Source: Bacillus massiliglaciei (GTDB taxonomy: Bacteria > Bacillota > Bacilli > Bacillales > DSM-1321). Taken from it: DNA of 43,236 bases. Under the pieces are notes generated by a model. That model saw only the letters and a program-made list of their open reading frames with translations, searched no databases and was not told the origin of the DNA. The first letter of the stretch is position 1; each line of letters begins with the position of its first letter. The stretch covers positions 616,650 through 659,885 of the forward strand of contig NZ_LT622359.1 in NCBI RefSeq assembly GCF_900098925.1. Reading direction: 5' to 3'. Shown piece by piece: positions 1 through 7,327 of this stretch. The translations under genes and the position numbers were made by a program.

Positions 1-54
1 TTTTCCTATTTAATCGTTGTATTTTTAATTTTGAGGGCTCATCGAGCCCCATAA

Positions 55-1413
55 TTAGCCGGTTTGAGGATTGACCCAAGTCCAATTTGCCATCTTCTTT
101 AAATTCATGGCACCAAAAGTAAGCAACGCCTGCATGGACAATTTTTTTAGACCTCTTAACGTTGTCCAACGCATGCCATGCTTTTCTTTTGCATCCGCAA
201 AGACTCGCTCAATGGTTTCTTTACGTTTGGCATAGATATCTTTTATGGTTTGATGGTGTCGGAGATGATCTGCTTCTTCTACGTACCCTTCCCATATGTG
301 TCTCTGAATGAGCTTTTGGTGGTTCTTACTTTGGGTACAATTCATGATCACTGGACAATCTTTACATATTTTAGGATCAGACTTATACTGACGATACCCC
401 TCCTTAGTAGTCGTTGAGTAGTTCAACACATTGCCCTGCGGGCATAAATAGCAATCATGGTACTCATCGTAAACATAGTCATGTTTCCGAAAATATCCCT
501 CTTTTGTACGCGGACGTGTATAAGGTAAAACGGGCGTGATGTCATTTTCTATTAGATAATTTGTGATTACTGGTGTCTTATAGGCTGCATCAGCAGCAAC
601 AGCTTCAGGCTTCCCAACTTCTTCCATTACTTTCTCAACCAAAGGCTCAAGTATCTGACTATCATGCGTATTACCAGGAGTTACGATGGTCCCTAATACA
701 AATCCATTCCTATCTGAAGCAGCGTGAAAAGAATAAGCAAACTGCTTCGTTCTTTCATCTTTTACATAATATCCACTCTCAGGATCCGTCGTACTTTCTT
801 TGATTTCTTTCGTTTCATTTTTTTCGAATTTATCTGGAGGGAAGGGATTCTTATCATGGTCCTCTCGGTCCTGATTGATTTCTTTTTGAAGACGTTGTTC
901 ATATGCTTTTGTTTCTTTACGGACAACTTTCTTTTGAAACTTTCGTTTATTCGCACTAGCTTTAACGTGTGTAGAGTCAATAAAAATATGTTCGGCACTG
1001 ATTAACTTCTTCTTAGCAGCTTCGCTTATAATATGATAGAAAATCTGTTCAAACAAATCCGTATCTTTGAATCTGCGTTCGTAGTTTTTACCGAAGGTAG
1101 AAAAATGGGGGATTTTATCATGAAATCCGAATCCTAAAAACCATCGATAAGCCATATTGGTCTGGATTTCTTCAATCGTTTTGCGCATGGAGCGGATACC
1201 AAATATGTACTGAATAAATGTCATTTTAATAAGAATTACCGGGTCAATACTTGGACGACCTACATCTGAATACATATCCTCTACTAACGAATAAATAAAT
1301 GAAAAATCGATCGCTTTTTCTAGTTTGCGAACCAAATGGTTCGCAGGAACAAGTTCATCCAGCGCAATCATTTCAATTTGATTTCTTTGAGTAGAAGAAT
1401 ATTTGGAAAGCAT
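55..1413 (-). CDS. IS1182-family transposase
   Basis: A DDE-type transposase that cuts and rejoins the ends of its own element. The chosen start (MLSKYSS, 452 aa) has a GAGGTGA ribosome binding site five bases upstream; the reading frame is open to 1515, but that part crosses a strong hairpin and has no ribosome binding site. The N-terminal part (near VGRPSIDPVILIKM) matches the IS1182/IS5-like N-terminal domain. The catalytic acidic residues are visible in FIDSTHVKA, AVAADAAYKTP and ERVFADAKEKHGMRW. A four-cysteine cluster (CYLCPQGN and CKDCPVIMNC) lies between the second Asp and the Glu, as usual in this family. The length is normal and the frame intact, so the element may be active. Confidence 0.9.
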   Translation of the reverse strand: MLSKYSSTQRNQIEMIALDELVPANHLVRKLEKAIDFSFIYSLVEDMYSDVGRPSIDPVILIKMTFIQYIFGIRSMRKTIEEIQTNMAYRWFLGFGFHDKIPHFSTFGKNYERRFKDTDLFEQIFYHIISEAAKKKLISAEHIFIDSTHVKASANKRKFQKKVVRKETKAYEQRLQKEINQDREDHDKNPFPPDKFEKNETKEIKESTTDPESGYYVKDERTKQFAYSFHAASDRNGFVLGTIVTPGNTHDSQILEPLVEKVMEEVGKPEAVAADAAYKTPVITNYLIENDITPVLPYTRPRTKEGYFRKHDYVYDEYHDCYLCPQGNVLNYSTTTKEGYRQYKSDPKICKDCPVIMNCTQSKNHQKLIQRHIWEGYVEEADHLRHHQTIKDIYAKRKETIERVFADAKEKHGMRWTTLRGLKKLSMQALLTFGAMNLKKMANWTWVNPQTG

Positions 1414-1454
1414 ATTGGTCACCTCAAGTAAATTTGTTACCTCCATTTTAAAAT

Positions 1455-1501
1455 AAAAAAGGCTGTAGATAAACTCGATTTTCACGAGTTTGTCTACAGC
1501 C
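1455..1501 (-). terminator. Intrinsic terminator upstream of the transposase
   Basis: On the minus strand a 17-bp stem (GGCTGTAGACAAACTCG and its near-perfect complement, 7-base loop) is followed by TTTTTTATTTT. It lies between the outside of the element and the transposase start at 1413, so it would stop transcription entering from the flank. Insertion sequences commonly limit their own transposition in this way. Confidence 0.75.
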
Positions 1502-1504
1502 TGA

Positions 1505-1531
1505 AACAACCTCATTATGAGGTTGTTTTTG
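1505..1531. terminator. Second hairpin near the IS end
   Basis: AACAACCTC and GAGGTTGTT form a 9-bp stem with a 5-base loop. On the plus strand the stem runs into a T tract, and on the minus strand into GTTTC. It lies four bases from the preceding hairpin. It could be a terminator or part of the element end. Confidence 0.5.
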
Positions 1532-1779
1532 TTGTCTCATGCCGGGATTTTTATTTAAATGAGTCTCGCTCCGTATCTGTTCTGCGAGAAAGAAATGAAC
1601 CAAATCCAAAGAGATAAGAGAATAATTGGCTGAATTCCCAATGATTGTTGAGGAAGCGTATAGGTTCAAATTAGTTCAGTGAATAAGTGTCAGCGTTTCA
1701 ATGAAGTTCTTGGTCCATAATAGATTTCCCTTAATCCTTAAATGAACAAACGTGTATTTCTTTGCGCTTTGGCTTCCCT

Positions 1780-1785
1780 TATAAT
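1780..1785 (+). promoter_or_regulatory. Putative -10 box of the TetR gene
   Basis: A perfect TATAAT stands 20 bases before the TetR start codon; the -35 region (TTTCTT, 1757-1762) is weak. Transcription would begin near 1792, leaving only about 14 bases of leader, most of it the AGGGGG ribosome binding site. Confidence 0.4.
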
Positions 1786-1805
1786 AATGGCAGGGGGTGT
1801 ACCCA

Positions 1806-2381
1806 ATGGCACGTGAACGTAAATTCTCAACAGATGATATCTATCAGGCAACAAAGCAGATTTTACTTCAGCATGGCTATGAAGGATTTAATTTTGGTCT
1901 GTTAGCAGAACATCTCGATATTTCCAGAGGAGCCATTTATAAATATTTTGATAATCGTGAGGAACTGATTACAAACTTTATGCAGCATGAAATGAGGCTC
2001 TTTCTCATAGAGTTAAAAGAAATTGAAGAATATGATTCCTTTGATGAGAAATTAGACTTCTTATTGGATCTGATTTTTAAACATACATCGGTCCCCGAAC
2101 TAATTGAAATTGGCCGGAGGATTCCAATTAACGGAAACAGCAAGGTCAAAGAGAATATCATTCAGCTGGAAAAGCTGCATCTTGATATGTATAAACATCT
2201 TCAAGGGTTTATCGACCTGGGCAGGCAGGAACAAAAGCTAAAGGCATCCTTACCGGACTCCTTACTATTGGGGATGATTTTTCAATCCATCTTGATTCCC
2301 AATCACTTTGGGGTTCCGCAATCAGAATGGGTTCGCTCGATAAAAGAGATCCTGTGTCATGGAATGTTCAATAAGGCTTAA
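1806..2381 (+). CDS. TetR/AcrR-family transcriptional repressor
   Basis: A one-component repressor of 191 aa. The N-terminal TetR helix-turn-helix is clear at about residues 10-55, including GFNFGLLAEHLDISRG and AIYKYFDNREELI. The remaining two thirds form the variable ligand-binding and dimerisation part, so the inducer cannot be told. I prefer the ATG (MARERKF) to the in-frame GTG nine bases earlier because AGGGGG lies eight bases upstream of the ATG. The gene is followed after about 110 bases by an MMPL exporter. The gap carries a consensus promoter overlapped by repeated dyads, the classic arrangement for a TetR protein that represses its neighbouring efflux gene until a ligand releases it. 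Confidence 0.9.
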   Translation: MARERKFSTDDIYQATKQILLQHGYEGFNFGLLAEHLDISRGAIYKYFDNREELITNFMQHEMRLFLIELKEIEEYDSFDEKLDFLLDLIFKHTSVPELIEIGRRIPINGNSKVKENIIQLEKLHLDMYKHLQGFIDLGRQEQKLKASLPDSLLLGMIFQSILIPNHFGVPQSEWVRSIKEILCHGMFNKA

Positions 2382-2410
2382 TTGACACTTGTGTTACTTT
2401 GAAAGATAAT
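2382..2410 (+). promoter_or_regulatory. SigmaA promoter of the MMPL exporter gene
   Basis: TTGACA (2382-2387) and GATAAT (2405-2410) are separated by exactly 17 bases. The -35 box begins in the last base of the TetR stop codon. The first operator copy (2383-2397) overlaps the -35 box and spacer. Confidence 0.8.
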
Positions 2411-2461
2411 GATAGTAACACAGGTGTCACCTATCTATAATTAAAGTGACAAAAGTGTTAC
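2383..2461 (+). promoter_or_regulatory. Three copies of a palindromic TetR-type operator
   Basis: The motif GTAACAC-NN-GTGTCAC occurs three times: inverted at 2383-2397, direct at 2415-2430 (GTAACACAGGTGTCAC) and inverted with central changes at 2446-2461 (GTGACAAAAGTGTTAC). The first two also form a larger inverted repeat, 2383-2398 against 2414-2429, with one mismatch in 16. The copies span the promoter and the start of the transcript, as expected for binding sites of the TetR protein encoded just upstream. Confidence 0.7.
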
Positions 2462-2494
2462 TTTAGGATTGAAGATATAGAAGGGAGCAGGCGG

Positions 2495-4612
2495 ATGAAA
2501 ACATTATTGCAAGCTGTCACGAATCGTGTGACAACCCAAAAAGGCATGTGGATCACGTTAACGGCTTGGTTGGCGGTAACGATTGCGTTGACATTATTCG
2601 CGCCAAGTGTGCGGGATTATCAGGTTTCAAAAATAGATACACTTCCAAAAGAGGCAGAATCGGTGATTGCCCAACAGAAAATAGATAAGTATTTTACGGA
2701 TAATGAGGGAATCCCCGCTATACTGGTATTTCAGTCAAAGAGCGGCGAACTGCCCCTGTCAGAGCTTGCTCATGTGTTAAAGCAGATTGAAACTGAAAAG
2801 GGTAAAGGGATACAGCAGTTTGTTCCGATATCTGATCTTCCTCCACAGGCGGCAGCTGAATTCTTTTCAAAGGATCAAACGACTGCAGTCATTCCTTTAA
2901 CTTTCGATTCTTCCCTTGAAACAAAGGAAATGAAAAAATCAATCGATCAGATGAGTGAAATTGTGAAAGATTCATCTGATCTATCCTTATATGTAACGGG
3001 ACCTGCCGGAATCGCAGCAGATACGCTGGATCTGTTTTCCCGGGCGGATTTAGTTCTGATCTTTTCAACGGTCGGCATCATTTTAGTCTTATTAATTGTA
3101 ATCTATCGTTCTCCATTATTAGCTCTGATCCCGCTTTTAGGAGCCGTATTTGTCTATCAAGTTGTGACACAGGTACTGGGGATTATGGGGAAAGGCGGAT
3201 TGGCGATAAGCAGTCAAACTGTCTCCATCATGTCGATACTCTTATTTGCGGCTGTCATTGATTATTCTTTATTTGTTTTCTCCCGTTACCGCGAGGAATT
3301 GAAGAGCCATCTAAGCAAATATGAAGCCATGCAGGCAGCGATGAAGGAAACCGGGATGCCGGTATTCTTTTCGGGAGGGACGGTCCTGGCAGCTATGCTT
3401 GTCTTGTTTTTTGCGAAATCTGGCGACTATCGCAATTTTGCTCCAACCTTTGCGACTGCCATGGTGATTATTATGTTGGCATCGGTTACATTGATTCCGG
3501 CCCTCTTTACCTTATTCGGAAGGAAATCATTCTGGCCCAGAATTCCTAAAGTCGGCGATCAACACGTTCATAAACAGACGTTTTGGGGGAAGGTCGGTCA
3601 ATTTGTTGGAAAAAGGCCAGGTGTTTCTGTTGCGGTGATCAGCATCCTATTACTGGCAGCTGCAAGCAATGTATTTTCTTTACATTATGAATTTGATACG
3701 ATGAAGTCTTTTCCTGATGATATGCCTTCACGTCAAGGCTATGAAATTTTAGAAAATAAATTTGAAAAAGGCGATCTTGCACCCACTAATGTGCTGCTGG
3801 AAGCAAAGAAGGAACTGACGGCTGAACAGCAGGAAAAAGTAAGAAGCGTATTGGCAGATCAAGAGCTGGTCAGCAATGTACGTATAAATGGTGTGACAGA
3901 CGACCATAAAGCAATCCATTACAGACTGACATTTGAAGGCAATCCTTATGACGTCCAAACGATGGATGCGATGGAAGAAATGATTCAAAACAGCAAAGAA
4001 ATCACAGAAGCCGGCAATGTAGAGGGAAAGCTTTATTTTGCAGGTGAGACGGCTTCAAAAGTCGATGACAGAAGTGTGAACGACCGGGATGTCATCCTTA
4101 TAGTGATCCTTGAAACCATTTTAATATTTGGGATGCTGATCTTTTTAACTAAATCAGTTAAAATGCCCATTTACATGATGGGCACGATCTTGATTTCCTT
4201 TCTGGCAGCTTTAGGGCTGGGAACATTCTTAACGAATCTATTCTTTGATATCAGTTCCGTCAGTGACAGAGTTCCGCTGTATGCCTTTGTGTTCCTGGTT
4301 GCACTTGGCATTGATTATAACATTATGCTCATCTCCAGGTTCCAGGAGGAACGAAGGAATAAATCTGTGAAAGAAGCGGCTGAAATCGCTGTTGCCAACA
4401 CGGGCGGGGTTATTTCATCAGCCGGTGTGATTCTGGCAGCCACATTTGCTGTCCTGATGACGCAGCCGGTACAGCTTCTATTTGTATTTGGCTTCATAGT
4501 TGCAGTGGGGATTTTATTGGATACTTTCTTAATCAGGGGAGTCTTACTGCCGGGGCTCATTGTATTCTTGGAGAAGGATAAGGGCGCAAGTAAAAAGAAA
4601 GCCCGTGAGTAA
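2495..4612 (+). CDS. MMPL-family (RND superfamily) membrane exporter
   Basis: A 705-aa transporter with the duplicated MMPL layout. TM1 (about residues 18-36) is followed by a large outside loop (40-180) and a bundle of about five TMs (184-340), and the pattern then repeats from about 380. Each half has the conserved Asp-Tyr pair in TM4 that serves proton coupling in this family: AAVIDYSLFVFSRYREE (D256) and ALGIDYNIMLISRFQEE (D607). AAGGGAG precedes the ATG. Members export lipids, surfactants or toxic hydrophobic compounds by proton antiport; the substrate here is unknown. The gene is preceded by a TetR repressor and triple operator, and followed by a strong terminator, so it probably forms its own transcription unit induced by a ligand. 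Confidence 0.9.
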   Translation: MKTLLQAVTNRVTTQKGMWITLTAWLAVTIALTLFAPSVRDYQVSKIDTLPKEAESVIAQQKIDKYFTDNEGIPAILVFQSKSGELPLSELAHVLKQIETEKGKGIQQFVPISDLPPQAAAEFFSKDQTTAVIPLTFDSSLETKEMKKSIDQMSEIVKDSSDLSLYVTGPAGIAADTLDLFSRADLVLIFSTVGIILVLLIVIYRSPLLALIPLLGAVFVYQVVTQVLGIMGKGGLAISSQTVSIMSILLFAAVIDYSLFVFSRYREELKSHLSKYEAMQAAMKETGMPVFFSGGTVLAAMLVLFFAKSGDYRNFAPTFATAMVIIMLASVTLIPALFTLFGRKSFWPRIPKVGDQHVHKQTFWGKVGQFVGKRPGVSVAVISILLLAAASNVFSLHYEFDTMKSFPDDMPSRQGYEILENKFEKGDLAPTNVLLEAKKELTAEQQEKVRSVLADQELVSNVRINGVTDDHKAIHYRLTFEGNPYDVQTMDAMEEMIQNSKEITEAGNVEGKLYFAGETASKVDDRSVNDRDVILIVILETILIFGMLIFLTKSVKMPIYMMGTILISFLAALGLGTFLTNLFFDISSVSDRVPLYAFVFLVALGIDYNIMLISRFQEERRNKSVKEAAEIAVANTGGVISSAGVILAATFAVLMTQPVQLLFVFGFIVAVGILLDTFLIRGVLLPGLIVFLEKDKGASKKKARE

Positions 4613-4635
4613 ATCAGGGAGAGTACTCAGTAAAG

Positions 4636-4676
4636 AAGCCTTGGGAGAACCATTGATTTTGGTTCCCAAGGCTTTT
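4636..4676 (+). terminator. Intrinsic terminator after the MMPL gene
   Basis: AGCCTTGGGAGAACC pairs with GGTTCCCAAGGCT across a 9-base loop, with one bulge, and a T tract follows. Confidence 0.85.
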
Positions 4677-4703
4677 TGCCTTATACAGGTTTGCTGCTGC
4701 GTT

Positions 4704-5333
4704 CTAATGGTGGGCTTTTTCCAGAGCCAGTTTAATGCCGAATCCAATCAGGATGGTGCCGGTGATTCCTTCGATCATATTCTGTGTCTTTGGCTTTTTC
4801 ATGAATGAACGAATTTGATTAAGCAAAAAGATATAAAGCAAAAACCAAATGGCAGTCAAGGCAGTATAAGTGATTCCCATCATTAAAAAAGGGATAAAAG
4901 TCTCGCTGCCGGGATTCACAAACTGAGGCAGAAAAGTCAGGAAGAAGACAGCGACTTTTGGATTTAAGATATTGGTCAGGAACCCCTGTTTAAAACAAGA
5001 GGTATGAGAAAACTGACTTTTGGGATGTTCAATTGCAGCTGCAGTTTCCTTTTTTCTTAGAGACCATAATGTTTTCACTCCCAGATAAATTAAGTAAACA
5101 GCACCGACATATTTGAAGATGGAAAATAATAAGGCCGACTTCACAATGATCGCTGAAAGCCCCAATACCGCAGCAGAGGTATGGATCAAAAGGGCGCAGC
5201 ACGTTCCTAATGTTGTTTTGAAGCCTCCGCTTTTTCCGGATGCGAGCGTGTTTTTAGTAGCGATGGCCGTGTCAGGGCCAGGTAAAATAATGAGTAAAAT
5301 ACACATAAGGACAAATACATAAAAGTTTTCCAT
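4704..5333 (-). CDS. LysE/RhtB-family amino-acid exporter
   Basis: A 209-aa membrane protein with about six hydrophobic segments. The family signature is near the N-terminus (LPGPDTAIATKNTLASGKSGG), followed by GVYLIYLG-type (GAVYLIYLGVKTLW) and NPKVAVFFLTFLPQFV segments. These exporters push out amino acids or related metabolites using the proton gradient; Bacillus carries many paralogues and the substrate cannot be assigned. An AAAGGTGA ribosome binding site stands six bases before the ATG. The gene converges with the MMPL gene and diverges from the broken MFS gene. Confidence 0.88.
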   Translation of the reverse strand: MENFYVFVLMCILLIILPGPDTAIATKNTLASGKSGGFKTTLGTCCALLIHTSAAVLGLSAIIVKSALLFSIFKYVGAVYLIYLGVKTLWSLRKKETAAAIEHPKSQFSHTSCFKQGFLTNILNPKVAVFFLTFLPQFVNPGSETFIPFLMMGITYTALTAIWFLLYIFLLNQIRSFMKKPKTQNMIEGITGTILIGFGIKLALEKAHH

Positions 5334-5433
5334 TTGTTATCACCTTTCTTGTTATTTGGCACCTGCACAGGAGAGATCCGTCATAATGAAGACAAAAGCA
5401 CCAAGGGATACCTTTCGCTATAGCTTGCTGATT

Positions 5434-5493
5434 CCCCTGCATTTTCTGCTGCCTATTCCATTCATTGTCTCATAAAGAGATTGAAGGCAGGGG
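5434..5493. other. Nested inverted repeats between lysE and the MFS gene
   Basis: CCCCTGC (5434-5440) pairs with GCAGGGG (5487-5493). Inside, TTCA/TTGAA and TCTC/GAGA arms form a second hairpin around 5461-5485. The pairing is possible on either strand and has no T tract. I did not recognise a known riboswitch. It may be a leader structure for one of the divergent transporter genes or a small repeat element. Confidence 0.35.
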
Positions 5494-5549
5494 GATATTA
5501 TACGAAGAATCATATATGGGAAGTCAATCAAATACCTTCACTTTATTTG

Positions 5550-5574
5550 TCTTGAAATGGTATTCTATTCAAGA
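5550..5574 (+). promoter_or_regulatory. Dyad operator before the MFS pseudogene
   Basis: A perfect inverted repeat, TCTTGAA-N11-TTCAAGA, lies 28 bases before the start codon of the MFS gene. This suits binding of a dimeric repressor of the MarR or HxlR kind; no such regulator gene is next to it. Confidence 0.4.
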
Positions 5575-5602
5575 AATTCATCGCATCTAAGGAGGCGTTC
5601 AT

Positions 5603-6804
5603 ATGGACGTACATAATCATACTGTGTCAAAGTCAAATGGAAATAAGCTTGCTTTATTTGCTTTGGCTGTGACATTTTTCGGCGTTGGAGTTACGGAATT
5701 CATCAGCGTTGGTGTTCTTCCTGCTGTTTCTGAGGAATTTGGCATCACAACATCGATGGCTGGATTAATTGTCTCCATGTATGCTCTTGGAGTAGCTATA
5801 GGAGGTCCTGTTTTAACTTCACTGACTGCTAAGTTTCCGCGGAAAAATATATTATTGGCTGTCATCGTTTTATTTATAATCGGACATGTTATCACAGCCA
5901 TAGCACCTGTTTTCAGTATCGTTTTAGCGGGACGCATATTATCAGCATTCGCACATGGAGTATTTTTTGCGATAGGCTCTAATGTTGCCGCAAGTCTGGT
6001 TCCGAAAACTCGGCAGGCAAGCGCCATTGCCTTCGTATTTGGCGGTTTTACAATCGCAACAGCAATAGGAGCGCCGTTAGGAACCTATATAAGTGAAATG
6101 TTCGGCTGGAGACTGCCTTTTTTCGGGATTGCCATTATAGGTGTCATTGCTCTTATTTTTAACTTTATCGGAATTCCCGGCCAACAGTTAAAAACAGAAA
6201 CGCCGCCCTCTTTTAAAGAACAATTGAAATTAGTGTCTAACGGAAGAATTTTACTTGTATTATCGGTAACGATTCTTGGATATGGGGGAACATTTGTAAC
6301 GTTTACGTATTTGTCGCCGATCCTTCAAGAAGTCATGGGAATCAGTCCTAAATATATTAGTGTGATTTTATTTATGGGGTAGCGATTGCCATCGGTAATA
6401 CGATTGGAGGCCGTTACGGAGATCGCAATCCGCTGAAAGCTTTACTTTATATGTTTGTTGTACAATCCATTATTTTATTGATCTTCACCTTTACAGCTCC
6501 GTTTAGGATATCTGGTCTTATGACTGTTATAGCGATGGGCTTGTTAGCGTTTATGAGTGTCCCCGTTCTTCAGTCTTATGTGCTGAGTCTTGCGAAGCGT
6601 TATGTACCGAGCGCGGCAGACGTTGCTTCCTCTTTAAATATTGCTTCATTTAACGGAGGGATTGCCTTAGGATCATATACCGGCGGGTTGGTTACCGGCA
6701 GCTTGGGGCTGCAGCATTCGCCTTGGGTTGCTGCCATTATGGTACTGGCAGGTGCTCTCCTTACTATTGTTTGTATTGCTTTAGAAAAGAAAGATGCTAG
6801 CTGA
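5603..6804 (+). pseudogene. MFS transporter (DHA1 type) broken by a one-base frameshift
   Basis: The first frame encodes 259 aa of a 12-TM major facilitator protein (GVTEFISVGVLPAVSEEF, then GGPVLTSLTAKFPRKN, the loop 2-3 motif) and stops at TAG, 6380-6382. The second frame takes up the sequence at once (VAIAIGNTIGGRYGDRNPLKALLY) and runs to 6804 with the C-terminal TMs. Adding one G to the G4 run at 6376-6379 would restore a protein of about 400 aa. The fold resembles arabinose/purine efflux transporters such as YdhL/PbuE. The ribosome binding site (AAGGAGGCG) and start are intact, so the lesion is recent, phase-variable, or a sequencing error in a homopolymer. Confidence 0.85.
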
Positions 6805-6860
6805 AGAGCTGCTTTTTCTGAGCCTGGGGTCAAAATAAAAAAATCAGCATGGTGCCGCAT

Positions 6861-6900
6861 CCCAGAAGTTAGATTTCAAAATCTAACTTTTGGGGTGTTT
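6861..6900 (+). terminator. Hairpin downstream of the MFS pseudogene
   Basis: A long stem made of CCCAGAAGTTAGATTT and AAATCTAACTTTTGGG closes on a very short loop. The following GTGTTTT is only weakly T-rich. It may terminate the MFS transcript or mark the edge of a small insertion, because a decayed MFS fragment begins directly after it. Confidence 0.5.
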
Positions 6901-7146
6901 TACGGTCTCGGCTGGATTGCCACCGTACCGCCGACTATCGGCATAGCATGACAAGTCTTTGGCATCAAAAAGAGCGGAATTGTATATGGATGGATTTTTG
7001 CGCCCCATCAGGCGGGGAGCTGCAGCATCTTTTGGCGGCGGGCATATATACAATATTTCTTTAATTCGTATACATGCGGTTTTCTCTTAGCAGGCGTGTT
7101 TAGCGTTTTGGCAGTCTTATTTGTATACAAAAATCCGAGACAATGA
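6895..7146 (+). pseudogene. Remnant of a second MFS transporter (C-terminal part)
   Basis: Translation by eye gives VFYGLGWIATVPPT, then an in-frame TGA, QVFGIKKSGIVYGWIFA, a shift to HQAGAAAASFGGG, another shift, and finally SYTCGFLLAGVFSVLAVLF up to a TGA at 7144-7146. GLxWIATVPPT and YGWIFAxHQxGAA are typical of one branch of MFS permeases. At least one stop and two frameshifts are present and the N-terminal two thirds are missing, so it is not functional. It belongs to a different branch from the MFS pseudogene upstream. Confidence 0.7.
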
Positions 7147-7203
7147 TAAGAGCAGAAAAGACCTTTAATACATAATAGCGGGCTTAAAAATGAAAAGATG
7201 ATC

Positions 7204-7235
7204 AAAAGGATGTCCTTGACGGATATCCTTTTTTG
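7204..7235 (+). terminator. Intrinsic terminator just before the sigma-54 promoter
   Basis: AAAAGGATGTCC and GGATATCCTTTT form a 12-bp stem with a 5-base loop (TTGAC) and run into TTTT. It ends about six bases before the -24 box and probably shields the sigma-54 operon from upstream transcription. Confidence 0.7.
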
Positions 7236-7240
7236 TCGAT

Positions 7241-7258
7241 TTGGTATGAATCTTGCAT
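7241..7258 (+). promoter_or_regulatory. Sigma-54 promoter of the aldh-permease-cyclase operon
   Basis: TTGGTATGAATCTTGCAT carries the invariant GG and GC with exactly ten bases between them (consensus TGGCAC-N5-TTGCA). It lies 70 bases before the aldehyde dehydrogenase start. The sigma-54 activator encoded downstream (11037-12410) is the obvious partner. A palindrome TTTGTATACAAA at 7120-7131, about 110 bases upstream, could be an enhancer site, but I found no second copy near the other sigma-54 promoter. Confidence 0.8.
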
Positions 7259-7327
7259 AGAAAGTAAAGAGAGAAACGGCTGGCCGTGATAAAAAATAGT
7301 TTGTCAAAAGGAGAGGATACCATTCAT

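Larger units (their letters stand above)
1..1531. mobile_element. IS1182-family insertion sequence (outer ends unresolved)
   Basis: The element contains one long transposase gene on the minus strand and two hairpins between the transposase start and the flanking DNA. A small hairpin (GGGCTC/GAGCCC, 35-49) lies just beyond the transposase stop. I could not match terminal inverted repeats: the left end may lie outside the window, and the right end is probably somewhere in 1501-1570. No target duplication could be identified. The stretch 1532-1779 up to the TetR gene holds no gene that I can recognise. Confidence 0.75.

Noticed and set aside
1..1531. Terminal inverted repeats of the IS element
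   Set aside because: No convincing match was found between the two ends; the left end may lie outside the window.
5341..5432. Glycine- or lysine-type riboswitch before the transporter genes (GGAGAG and similar strings)
   Set aside because: The required set of conserved core elements is not present on either strand.
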